Positions 8,601 to 15,934 of a stretch of 64,000 nt of DNA are shown piece by piece. This DNA comes from an uncultured Nitrospirales bacterium. Its GTDB lineage: Bacteria > Nitrospirota > Nitrospiria > Nitrospirales > UBA8639. Location: contig OX638327.1 of the NCBI GenBank assembly GCA_951812745.1, forward strand, positions 434,001 to 498,000, read 5' to 3'. Made by a program: the position numbers and the translations under genes. The notes below the pieces were generated by a model. The model saw only the letters and a program-made list of their open reading frames with translations, was not told where the DNA came from and made no database searches. The stretch's first letter is position 1. Each line of letters starts with the position of its first letter.

Positions 8601-9112
8601 ATTCGTTTGAACCTCTCCGGGTCGGAACGGCAGGCATGTTGCTCGTCAAGGGGCCCAACGTCATGCAGGGCTACTTGAACCGTCCCGACCTGACGGCCGG
8701 GGTCATGCATGACGGGTGGTACGTGACAGGCGATATTGCCCTCCTGGATGAAGACGGGTTCCTGACCATTACGGACCGGCTGTCCCGTTTTGCCAAAATC
8801 GGCGGGGAGATGGTGCCGCATGGCAAAGTCGAAGAAGCCTTACAGCAGGCTGCCGAGTCCGACGAGCAAGTGTTTGCCGTGACGTCCATCCCCGATGAAA
8901 AGAAGGGCGAGGAATTGGCTGTTCTGCACACGCTCGACGAAGCCGTCATTCCCGTTCTGTTGGAAAAAGTCTCGGCGAGCGGGTTGCCGAATTTATTCAT
9001 TCCCCGCAAAGACGCCTTCGTCAAGGTCGAGCAACTCCCGGTGCTGGGGACGGGAAAGTTGGATTTGCGTGCCCTGAAACGAATCGTGTTGGAGAATCTC
9101 TCAGCCGGTTAG
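5681..9112 (+). CDS. LplT-type MFS / PlsC acyltransferase / acyl-ACP synthetase fusion (Aas-like)
   Basis: The product is 1143 aa, starting at a GTG with TTGGAG upstream. Residues about 1-410 form a 12-helix major facilitator domain like the lysophospholipid flippase LplT. Residues about 420-610 are a PlsC/LPLAT acyltransferase with the HX4D box (NHVSFVDG) and PEGQITRTG. Residues about 640-1143 are an AMP-forming ligase with SSGSTGEPKG, GYGVTECSPV and TGDIALLDEDGFLTITDR. The predicted role is import of lysophospholipids and re-acylation with ATP-activated fatty acid on ACP at the inner membrane. In E. coli these activities are two proteins, LplT and Aas; the three-part fusion is known in other bacteria. 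Confidence 0.9.
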   Translation: MSDSDRQRSRSPLRGLLIAQFFGAFNDNAWKLMVALLAIKQLASQIGAGPEFEAASQAQTTLTFVVFTLPLMVVSIFAGVFSDRFSKRSVIVVMKVVEVVLMALGTWALYHNPSGGILPLIVLGGMAVQSALFSPAKYGILPELLPHERLAVGNGQLELWTFLAIIGGTGTGGLLLQVSGASPWLGGVVLLVFSVVGFAASLMVPAVPRARDEGGLRATLQGAWRAVQADRVLRLGISGNVGYWTIASLVGQDVLVYAKAVLGLSDSLSGLPLATFGVGVGFGSVLAGRLSHAKVEVGQIPLGAVGLMLGLLLLGTLSPGLTGTLLAMGWLGFSSGFILVPINALIQWRAPQDRRGAVIAFGNIFVFGGIVVGSLGSGTLSFVGLNASEILIAAGVAAAALMAWTVWLMPETFIRMVLFLVTHTLYRLRVVGREHVPEQGGALLLPNHVSFVDGLLLLASIDRPIRFFADRHYYELPLLHGAARLMGAIPVSADGSPREILHALREAGRRLDEGEVVCVFPEGQITRTGGLLSFRQGFERIVKGREVPVIPVHLDRIWGSVFSFVGGKFLMKRPERVPYPVTVSYGAPMPSTVTATDVRQRVQELGEEAWRHRKSDRRLLHHSFIRAARRHPLRFAFADATRPRVSCLESLAGAVALARALRPHWMNQYTVGILLPPSVGGALVNLAATLSGRTVVNLNYTVGRSGIESMARQAGLETIVTSRVFLEKANLEMPEGVKIVWIEEVRKTIGTAERLKAFALALFAPIGMLEKGVGAINRPQLDDLATIIFSSGSTGEPKGVMLSHLNVDANVEEVMQLFHVGPADRILGILPFFHSFGYLATLWLAVIHGVGVVYHPTPLDAGGIGGLVEKKRVTILIATPTFLQLYWRRCLPEQFGSVRVVLTGAEKLSERLAAAFEEKFGIRPFEGYGVTECSPVIAVNCPDFRAAGFHQPASRRGTVGRPLPGVSVRIVDPDSFEPLRVGTAGMLLVKGPNVMQGYLNRPDLTAGVMHDGWYVTGDIALLDEDGFLTITDRLSRFAKIGGEMVPHGKVEEALQQAAESDEQVFAVTSIPDEKKGEELAVLHTLDEAVIPVLLEKVSASGLPNLFIPRKDAFVKVEQLPVLGTGKLDLRALKRIVLENLSAG

Positions 9113-9143
9113 GCCGGCGTCATCGGTGCCTCGGAGAAAGCGT

Positions 9144-10130
9144 ATGACCGATCCCTCTGACACGACGCCGTCGTCGAAGAACATGATCGATTGTCACGTG
9201 CATTTGGCCGCGCTCCCGGAAGGGAACAATGGCTGTTACATTTCTTCAAAACTGTTGAGGAGCCCACTGTTCCGGTTTTTGATTTGGAAGCATGGGCTGG
9301 ATGTGAACCATCCACGCGACGCCAATCAAAAATACGTGGATGCTCTGCGCAATGAATTGCGGCAGTCGCTTCACGTGAAGAAGGCGGTGTTGTTGGGAAT
9401 GGATGGGGTCTATGACAACGGCGGAAACCCGGATCAATCGGCGACCGAATTGCTGGTTGGAAATGATTACGTCCTGCAATTAGCCGACCGGTTCCCCGAG
9501 ACGTTTTTGGCCGGCGTGTCCATCAATCCGCAACGACGTGGTGCGATCGAGGAATTACACCGGTGCGCCGACAAGGGGGCCACGTTGGTCAAGGTGCTTC
9601 CCAATACGCAGCAATTCGATCCGGCGAATACCCGGTACAGGGCGTTTTATCGGGCGATGGCCCAACGGCGCGTTCCCTTGCTGAGCCACGTGGGCTATGA
9701 GTTCAGCCTGATGGGCAAGGATCAAGCCGCCGGGGACCCGAACCGGCTTCGGGTGCCCCTGGAAGAAGGTGTTACGGTGATCGCCGCTCACGCGTGCAGC
9801 TACGGCTTGATGATCTATGAAAAATTTTATCCCACGTTGCTGGAATTGATTGAGACGTATCCGAACTTCTATGCGGACATTTCCGCCCTGACGCTCCCCA
9901 ATCGGTTCAGGATGCTCCTGCGCTTGCGTGAGTGCCCCGAAGTGCACCGTCGCCTTCTGTTCGGAACGGATTATCCGCTGTCGGTCTTTCACCTGCCGGC
10001 ATGGGGCCGAGTTGGGATGGGGACGTTGCGGGACATCATGCGCACGAAGAATCGGTTTGACCGGCAGTTCAAGGTGTGTGAAGCGTTGGGCATTCGATTC
10101 CAGTCCTTCGAGCAGGTCGTGAAGGCCTGA
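9144..10130 (+). CDS. Amidohydrolase-family (TIM-barrel) metal-dependent hydrolase
   Basis: The product is 328 aa. The ATG at 9144 has GGAG 7 nt upstream and is preferred to the GTG at 9126. The N-terminus carries the metal-binding pair of an amidohydrolase-2 barrel (MIDCHVHL). Later strands provide LLSHVGYEF, VIAAHACSYG and a terminal FGTDYPLS with the catalytic aspartate. The fold is that of aminocarboxymuconate decarboxylase-like and other zinc-dependent hydrolases; the substrate is unknown. It begins 31 nt after the lipid fusion gene, so cotranscription is likely. Confidence 0.8.
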   Translation: MTDPSDTTPSSKNMIDCHVHLAALPEGNNGCYISSKLLRSPLFRFLIWKHGLDVNHPRDANQKYVDALRNELRQSLHVKKAVLLGMDGVYDNGGNPDQSATELLVGNDYVLQLADRFPETFLAGVSINPQRRGAIEELHRCADKGATLVKVLPNTQQFDPANTRYRAFYRAMAQRRVPLLSHVGYEFSLMGKDQAAGDPNRLRVPLEEGVTVIAAHACSYGLMIYEKFYPTLLELIETYPNFYADISALTLPNRFRMLLRLRECPEVHRRLLFGTDYPLSVFHLPAWGRVGMGTLRDIMRTKNRFDRQFKVCEALGIRFQSFEQVVKA

Positions 10131-10151
10131 ACGCCATGGATCAGCAAGGAG

Positions 10152-10472
10152 TCAGGCCAACATCGGGCGATCGCTCCCGCATTTCCAGCACGAGGTGAAG
10201 TCTTTCTCGTGCGACTCTCCGCAGCGGAAGCAGATCCAGCCCGTGGATTCAGAGGGCTTGGCCGTACGCCAATTCTCCAAAAATTGCTGAGCTGCGGCAT
10301 AGTCGGCGTCGTTCAATACCCAGAGTTCGGGGAACACTTCGGCAAAAGGGACTTCACCGGCCAGGGAGGAACCCCGTTGGTTCTTGATCCAGGATTGAAT
10401 GCCGGCTTGATCCAGGATCTCTTTGAGCGATTCGACTTCGACTAAATTGGGTGAGACGAATAATTTCTGCAT
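10152..10472 (-). CDS. DUF2007-type protein with a C-terminal zinc ribbon
   Basis: This protein is about 106 aa. The N-terminus (QKLFVSPNLVEVESLKEIL, then an acidic LWVLNDADYAAAQQFLENW) matches the small DUF2007 putative signal-transducing fold. The C-terminus has two CxxC pairs (WICFRCGE and SCWKCGSD) forming a probable zinc ribbon. The start at 10472 gives the standard domain start; an ATG at 10502 is an alternative. Its gene converges on the amidohydrolase gene. The role is unknown. Confidence 0.65.
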   Translation of the reverse strand: MQKLFVSPNLVEVESLKEILDQAGIQSWIKNQRGSSLAGEVPFAEVFPELWVLNDADYAAAQQFLENWRTAKPSESTGWICFRCGESHEKDFTSCWKCGSDRPMLA

Positions 10473-10557
10473 GGTCGGTGTTCGATTCCACCCCACCCGC
10501 ATTCCTTTTTCGGAAATGCGCCCCTTACAAAGGGGAGGAAAAGTTTCCATCAGAATC

Positions 10558-10857
10558 TCAGGCGTAGAAGATGAACGCCAGTCCCGTCAGTGCGAGTCCG
10601 AGAGCGGCAAGGCCGATGATCAGCGTGCGCCACAGAATCGTTTGCAAAGCATCGACTTGTTTCGTCAATTTCTCGATGAGTTCGAGTTGTTGAGCCAATC
10701 TTTGCTCCATTTCCGCAATGCGTGCCTGGAAAGGCTCCTCGCGTGGTTGGGGCTCTGCTTGCTGCTTTTTGAGGGTCGCAACGGTGGAGACGATGTCGGG
10801 AATGTTGGGGGCAACTAATTGAAACAAAAATTTGGCAATGGGCCATGCAACGGGCAT
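10558..10857 (-). CDS. Hypothetical coiled-coil protein with a C-terminal membrane anchor
   Basis: The product is 99 aa. It has a heptad-rich central segment (about residues 40-72, AEMEQRLAQQLELIEKLTKQ and following) and one C-terminal transmembrane helix (about 78-97, LIIGLAALGLALTGLAFIF). The layout resembles small tail-anchored scaffold proteins. I do not recognise the family. It lies on the same strand as, and downstream of, the CCA-adding enzyme gene. Confidence 0.6.
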   Translation of the reverse strand: MPVAWPIAKFLFQLVAPNIPDIVSTVATLKKQQAEPQPREEPFQARIAEMEQRLAQQLELIEKLTKQVDALQTILWRTLIIGLAALGLALTGLAFIFYA

Positions 10858-10902
10858 ACCGAATTGTATCGTTCTTCCGAAAAAAAGAGAAGTAGTTTTT
10901 GC

Positions 10903-12237
10903 TTAGCCCGGACTTCTCACCATCCGGCGAACCATGCGGCGTTCGTCGGCTTCGGTCTCGACTGTTCCGTCCAATCGTGCATCCAAAAGCCAGTCCAGGA
11001 TTCGGTTGAACAGGGGGCCTGGTTCGAGACCCATCGCTTTCAAATCGTTCCCTCTCAAGACCGGTCTGACCCGTCGATAAGTAGTGAACTGATCGGAAAT
11101 GTTTTGTTTGGCCCGTTCCGAGCGGGTTTTGGCCATGAGAAAAATCAGCGTCTCATCCGGGAGGTTGCGGAGCGTCCGGAACGTGTCGGACGGTTTATCG
11201 GTCCGGTCGAGGGTCCGTAACAGACGAGCGCCCTCTTGGGCCACCCACAAGAGGGTTTGGGCCTGGCGCCGGGGGAACGTCAACCGGGCCAGGGTTTCTT
11301 GTACGGCGGGTTGAGGAAGATGATCCAGCAAGGCCATGCCATAAACGACCCATGGAGACGTGAGGCGCCCGAGAGAGAGCCTGGCATACCATTCGACGGC
11401 TTTTTCGGCGGCGTTCAGGAGTCGAGCGAGGCCGGGAGACCATTTCAGTCGTGGGTGAATGAATTGAAGCAGGTTGAAGTCCGCCAGCCTGGCGAGAATG
11501 TTGACTGGCTCACGTTCCGACAACACGTGAAGGAGTTCGGCCGAGAGCCGGGATGGGGAGAGGCGGTGAACGAGTCCCATTTTCACGGCTTCCGTCATCA
11601 GAACGGCCGTGTTTCTGTCCAATTGAAACCCCAGGCGTTGTTCATACCGGATGGCGCGGAATACGCGGGTCGGGTCGTCGATAAAGCTCAGCCCGTGCAG
11701 CACGCGAATGGTTTTGTCCTGCAAGTCACGGCGGCCGTCGTGGCAGTCCACCACTTCACCGAAACGGGAAGCGTTGAGCCGGATGGCCAGGGCGTTGATC
11801 GTAAAGTCCCGTCGGCAGAGGTCTTCCCTGAGGGAACTCGGTCGCACGGTCGGAAGCACAGCCGGAGAGTCGTATGATTCGGTTCGAGCCGTGGCCACGT
11901 CGAAGGTGTGTCCGTCCGCGAACGCGACGGTAGCCGTGCCGAATCGTTCATGGATGGCAACGCGAGCCTTGTCTCGTTGGGCAAGGGCTTTCGCAAAACG
12001 AATCCCATCGCTTTCGACGATCAGGTCGACCTCGAAACGTGTTCCGGACCTGCCCTCGGGATTCGGCGCGTCGAGCAAAAGGTCGCGGACGATTCCCCCG
12101 ACCACGTAGACGGAAACTCGCTGGCGGTCAGCCGTCTCTCCCACGCCTTGTAAGAGAGAGAGCAGGTATCCGGGTAATCGTTCCTTCATGAGGGAGCGAA
12201 GCCGGCGGTGTTTGTGGGATTCGGGTAGCGGGGTCAC
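10903..12237 (-). CDS. tRNA nucleotidyltransferase / poly(A) polymerase family protein
   Basis: The product is 444 aa. It has the class II nucleotidyltransferase head: VVGGIVRDLLL near residue 45, an acidic pair in FEVDLIVESDG, the RRDFTINALA motif and DDPTRVFRAIRYEQR. It would add or repair the 3' CCA of tRNAs, or act as an A-adding or poly(A) enzyme; the sequence alone does not decide. The first acidic residue of the usual DxD appears as Glu (EVD), as in some A-adding-type members. The GTG start at 12237 is uncertain; an ATG at 12189 is possible. Confidence 0.85.
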   Translation of the reverse strand: MTPLPESHKHRRLRSLMKERLPGYLLSLLQGVGETADRQRVSVYVVGGIVRDLLLDAPNPEGRSGTRFEVDLIVESDGIRFAKALAQRDKARVAIHERFGTATVAFADGHTFDVATARTESYDSPAVLPTVRPSSLREDLCRRDFTINALAIRLNASRFGEVVDCHDGRRDLQDKTIRVLHGLSFIDDPTRVFRAIRYEQRLGFQLDRNTAVLMTEAVKMGLVHRLSPSRLSAELLHVLSEREPVNILARLADFNLLQFIHPRLKWSPGLARLLNAAEKAVEWYARLSLGRLTSPWVVYGMALLDHLPQPAVQETLARLTFPRRQAQTLLWVAQEGARLLRTLDRTDKPSDTFRTLRNLPDETLIFLMAKTRSERAKQNISDQFTTYRRVRPVLRGNDLKAMGLEPGPLFNRILDWLLDARLDGTVETEADERRMVRRMVRSPG

Positions 12238-12292
12238 GTAAGATTTGCGTCCGTAGGGGACGGCCCCTGTGTCGTCCCGAAGAAGAAAGTGA

Positions 12293-14113
12293 TCAGCCCC
12301 TGGAACCCAAAACTCGGTCCAGGTTGAACGCGGCGCTGATCAACGCCAAGTGAGTAAAGGCTTGCGGGAAGTTGCCGAGACCTTCGCCGTGGTGTCCCGT
12401 CTCTTCGGCATAGAGCCCGACGTGATTGGCATAGCCCAGCATTTGCTCGAACATCAGCCGGGCATCATCGATCTGGCCCGCGCGGGTAAGCGCTTCGACT
12501 AACCAAAATGTACAAATGTTGAAGGTGCCTTCTTCGCCCTGAAGTCCGTCTTCTGTTTCATTGACGTTATACCGGTATACCAGAGCATTCGCGACCAGGC
12601 CCCCTTGCTCCGGAGACTGGTTGATCGCTTCCAGGGTCCTGAGCATCCGGGGATCGGTCGGGGAGACAAAAAAGACCAGGGGCATCATGAGGTTGGCCGC
12701 GTCAAGGGCGTCGCTGCCGTACCGCTGAACGAAGGCGTTTCTGGTCTCACTCCATCCTTTTTCCATAATTTCTTCATAGATGGTATCGCGGACTTTCAGC
12801 CACCGGTCACGATCCGCTGGAAACGAGCGCCTGTCGGCGAGGCGCAAGCCCCGGTCGACGGCAACCCAGCACATGAGTTTCGAATACAGGAAATGTTGCT
12901 GGCTGCCCCGGACTTCCCAAATCCCTTCATCCGAACGCGTCCAGTTGTCACATACCCAATTCACCAAGCGACGCAAATGGCTCCAGAGATCATAGGAAAT
13001 CGGGCTGCCGTATTTGTTGTAGAGATACACCGAATCCAATAATTCACCATAAATATCCAATTGGAGTTGATCGTAGGCACCGTTTCCCACGCGGACGGGA
13101 CGAGAGCCCATATACCCGTCGAGGTGAGACAAGGTTTCTTCATTCAAGGCATGGCGGCCGTCGATGCCATACATGATTTGCAACGAGCCGTCGGGATTGA
13201 GTTCATGACAGCGTGCTTCAAGCCAGCGCATGAATTTTTTCGCTTCTTCCGTGAACCCGATGCGCAAGAGCGCATAGATGGTAAAGGCCGCGTCACGAAT
13301 CCACGTGTAGCGATAATCCCAATTGCGTCCTCCTCCGATGCCCTCCGGCAGGCTGCACGTCGGAGCGGCGACGATCGCTCCCGTCGGCTCAAAGGTGAGC
13401 AGTTTGAGGGTCAAGGCCGAGCGTTCCACCATTTCGCGCCAGCGACCTCGATAGGTACATTGGGAAAGCCATTGCCGCCAGTAGACGACGGTCTGGCGGA
13501 AGAGTTTGTCGGCCTGGTCTTCGGAGACGGCCTTGCCACAGGCATCGATCCGCTCCACTTGTTGAAGGGAAAACGTCAATTCGTGACCTTCCTGTATCGC
13601 AAATTCGGCGACAACACCGTTGCCCTCCCGTTGCAAAGGAATGGTCGATCCCAGCCACAAACTCAGCCCCGGGGCTTCGAAATAGGCGCCATCGGCTGTC
13701 AGGGTCGTCGTGTGGGCGTCTCGAGCGTAATTGAAGGCGGGAAAACACTCCAGGCGAAACGTCACGTTCCCGCGAATCGCCTGGACGCGGCGAATGATGC
13801 CCTGGTAGCCGGCTTCAGTGGCTTTGAGATCGACCGGCATAAAGTCGACGACTTGTCCCACGCCCTGTTCGGAAAGAAACCTCGTGACGAGAATGTTTGT
13901 GTCCGGCCAGTAGTACTGCTTGTGCGTGGCCTCATTGCCGCGGGGTGCGATTTTACACCACCCGCCTTTGCGGTCATCCAGGATGGCGCCGAATACGCTT
14001 GGTGAATCGAAGTGAGGAGAACAGAACCAGTCGATTGAGCCGTTCACGCCGACCAACGCACTGGTTCGCATGTTGCCGATCAGGCCGTATTCTTCTATTG
14101 GCAGGTAAGGCAT
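12293..14113 (-). CDS. Glycoside hydrolase family 15 (glucoamylase/trehalase-like)
   Basis: The product is 606 aa, a typical length. The N-terminus ([22 protein letters not shown], then [22 protein letters not shown]) is the trehalase-like beta-sandwich of GH15 enzymes. The alpha/alpha barrel includes [21 protein letters not shown] and a C-terminal [20 protein letters not shown] segment. No signal peptide is visible, so it is probably cytoplasmic and acts on trehalose or glycogen-derived glucosides. The nearest gene upstream on this strand is more than 400 nt away, across a repeat-rich gap. Confidence 0.88.
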   Translation of the reverse strand: MPYLPIEEYGLIGNMRTSALVGVNGSIDWFCSPHFDSPSVFGAILDDRKGGWCKIAPRGNEATHKQYYWPDTNILVTRFLSEQGVGQVVDFMPVDLKATEAGYQGIIRRVQAIRGNVTFRLECFPAFNYARDAHTTTLTADGAYFEAPGLSLWLGSTIPLQREGNGVVAEFAIQEGHELTFSLQQVERIDACGKAVSEDQADKLFRQTVVYWRQWLSQCTYRGRWREMVERSALTLKLLTFEPTGAIVAAPTCSLPEGIGGGRNWDYRYTWIRDAAFTIYALLRIGFTEEAKKFMRWLEARCHELNPDGSLQIMYGIDGRHALNEETLSHLDGYMGSRPVRVGNGAYDQLQLDIYGELLDSVYLYNKYGSPISYDLWSHLRRLVNWVCDNWTRSDEGIWEVRGSQQHFLYSKLMCWVAVDRGLRLADRRSFPADRDRWLKVRDTIYEEIMEKGWSETRNAFVQRYGSDALDAANLMMPLVFFVSPTDPRMLRTLEAINQSPEQGGLVANALVYRYNVNETEDGLQGEEGTFNICTFWLVEALTRAGQIDDARLMFEQMLGYANHVGLYAEETGHHGEGLGNFPQAFTHLALISAAFNLDRVLGSRG

Positions 14114-14184
14114 ACGTCACTTATACGTGTTGATTCATTCGCCGGCCTCTCCTTCTGTGCCCCCGAGGCTTCTCGCAGTTGTAG

Positions 14185-14307
14185 CGGCGGCATCTTATGC
14201 CGCCTGGAAAGGCCCCGGGGAAGCAGGGCCCCGTAGGTCGGGTTAGCCGTAGGCGTAACCCGACAATTCGCACGTCCGTCGGATTACGCTTCGCTAATCC
14301 GACCTAC
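14185..14307. repeat. Cluster of short palindromic (REP-like) repeats
   Basis: The 462-nt gap between the divergent GH15 and SoxC-like genes holds stacked hairpins. GGCGGCAT-CTT-ATGCCGCC lies at about 14186-14204. GTAGGTCGGGTTA with its partner TAACCCGAC lies at 14233-14264. GTCGGATTA with its partner TAATCCGACCTAC ends near 14307. Such units are typical dispersed intergenic palindromes. The rest of the gap, 14308-14575, shows no convincing promoter or ORF. Confidence 0.7.
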
Positions 14308-14575
14308 CCACTTACAAAGGGAAGGAAAAAGACAGATCTTCTTACCGGGTCTTTCTCCTGACAGTCGGTTTACCCAAGACGCGAACGGGTAGTCAAGCAG
14401 AAAATCAAGGGCGCTCTCATTGTACGTACACGACGGCAACCAGGGTCAAGATCAGGGAAGTGCCTCATGACGTGTTCCGTTCACCTACTTTGCCGGTGCC
14501 TTCCAACCGTTGCCCGTTTCGTTTACACTATTTCGCACTCGGACGTGATGAAACATTCTGCCGGAAAAGTGAATC

Positions 14576-15871
14576 ATGGATAAGAAAACCCGGAAGCCAA
14601 CGTCGGGCGAGCAGAAGTCAACAGCCTCGACAAACGACTTCCGTATCACCACGAGGACAAAAGAGCCACCGACGCGACGTGCCTTTTTGACCGGAGCCAC
14701 GTCACTCCTGGGGACGGCCGCAGCGCACGTCTTGCTTGCGCCCTTTCTGGGGCACGCGGCAGACGTTCCCGACGATCCCACCCGCGTGCCCGGCGTCCCG
14801 GCGACGGAATATGGGCGACGCTCACCATTCGAACGCTCCAAGCGGTTGGCCAAACCACAGCGTTCGAGAACGCCATTGCAAGACTTGCACGGCATCATCA
14901 CCCCGTCGGCCCTGCATTTTGAACGCCATCATAACGGCGTGCCGATGATCGATCCCGCAAGACATCGGCTCCTGGTGCATGGTTTGGTGGAACGACCGTT
15001 GCTGTTTACCATCGACGAGTTGAAACGGTTCCCCGCGACCTCGCGGATCGTCTTCGTCGAGTGTTCGGGCAACAGTGGCAAAGAATGGAAAGGGCCGAAG
15101 GGCAAGACCGCGCAAGAGATCCATGGCCTGACCAGCACCAGTGAGTGGACGGGTGTTCGACTTTCGACGGTCTTGGCGGAAGCGGGTCTCACCCCCGGGG
15201 CCACCTGGATGTTGGCCGAGGGGAGTGATGCCGCGGCGATGACGCGGAGTCTTCCGTTGGACCGGGTGCTGGATGAAGCCCTGTTGTGTTATGCCCAGAA
15301 TGGGGACCCACTCCGTCCGGAGCAAGGCTATCCCCTGCGCTTGTTGGTGCCGGGCTTTGAAGGCAACACGTGTATCAAATGGTTGCGACGCCTGAAGCTG
15401 GTTTCCGCCCCAGTGATGACACGCGAAGAAACGTCGAAATATACCGATTTGATGCCGGATGGGACCGCGCGTCAATTCACCTTCGACATGGAAGCCAAGT
15501 CGGTGATCACGGTGCCGTCCGGCGGCCAGCGATTAAAAAAGCCGGGCTACGTTGAAATCCGGGGTTTGGCGTGGAGCGGGCGTGGCCGGGTCGAGAAAGT
15601 GGAAGTCAGCGTGGATGGGGGAAACAGTTGGCGGACCGCGGGGTTACAAGCCCCTGTTCTGCCGAAATGCCACACCCGGTTTTATCTCGATTGGTGGTGG
15701 GACGGCCGGGACGCCATTCTTCAAAGCCGCTGTATCGATGAAACCGGGTATCGTCAACCGACGCATCAGGAGTTGGTAAGCATCCGGGGGACCAATTCGT
15801 ACTACCATTACAATGCCATCCAGAGCTGGAAGATCGACGAAGAAGGGCAAGTGTCAAATGTCCAGGTGTGA
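14576..15871 (+). CDS. soxC: SoxC-like molybdopterin sulfite dehydrogenase
   Basis: The product is 431 aa with a twin-arginine signal (TRRAFLTGA, residues 33-41), so it is exported folded with its cofactor. The sulfite-oxidase-family core follows, with the molybdenum-ligating cysteine in VECSGNS (C163). The C-terminal dimerisation domain contains AWSGRGRVEKVEVSVDGG. SoxC pairs with the cytochrome SoxD to oxidise sulfur intermediates in the periplasm. The next gene encodes a cytochrome c protein, which fits such a pair. The other Sox components are not in the window, so a generic sulfite dehydrogenase role is also possible. Confidence 0.85.
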   Translation: MDKKTRKPTSGEQKSTASTNDFRITTRTKEPPTRRAFLTGATSLLGTAAAHVLLAPFLGHAADVPDDPTRVPGVPATEYGRRSPFERSKRLAKPQRSRTPLQDLHGIITPSALHFERHHNGVPMIDPARHRLLVHGLVERPLLFTIDELKRFPATSRIVFVECSGNSGKEWKGPKGKTAQEIHGLTSTSEWTGVRLSTVLAEAGLTPGATWMLAEGSDAAAMTRSLPLDRVLDEALLCYAQNGDPLRPEQGYPLRLLVPGFEGNTCIKWLRRLKLVSAPVMTREETSKYTDLMPDGTARQFTFDMEAKSVITVPSGGQRLKKPGYVEIRGLAWSGRGRVEKVEVSVDGGNSWRTAGLQAPVLPKCHTRFYLDWWWDGRDAILQSRCIDETGYRQPTHQELVSIRGTNSYYHYNAIQSWKIDEEGQVSNVQV

Positions 15872-15892
15872 GGGGGCTACGAGCGTAGCGCC

Positions 15893-15934
15893 AGTTCCCT
15901 CTCCCCTGTGGTGGGAGAGGGTCAGGGTGAGGGG
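15893..15934 (+). repeat. Palindromic repeat at the cytochrome gene start
   Basis: CCCTCTCCCCTG, TGGTGGGAGAGGG and TCAGGGTGAGGGGG form the familiar CCCTCTCC/GGAGAGGG dispersed palindrome. A related unit is at 36238-36270. Here its right half supplies GGGAGAGGG upstream of the in-frame GTG at 15927, so the repeat appears to have become the translation-initiation region of the next gene. Confidence 0.55.
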
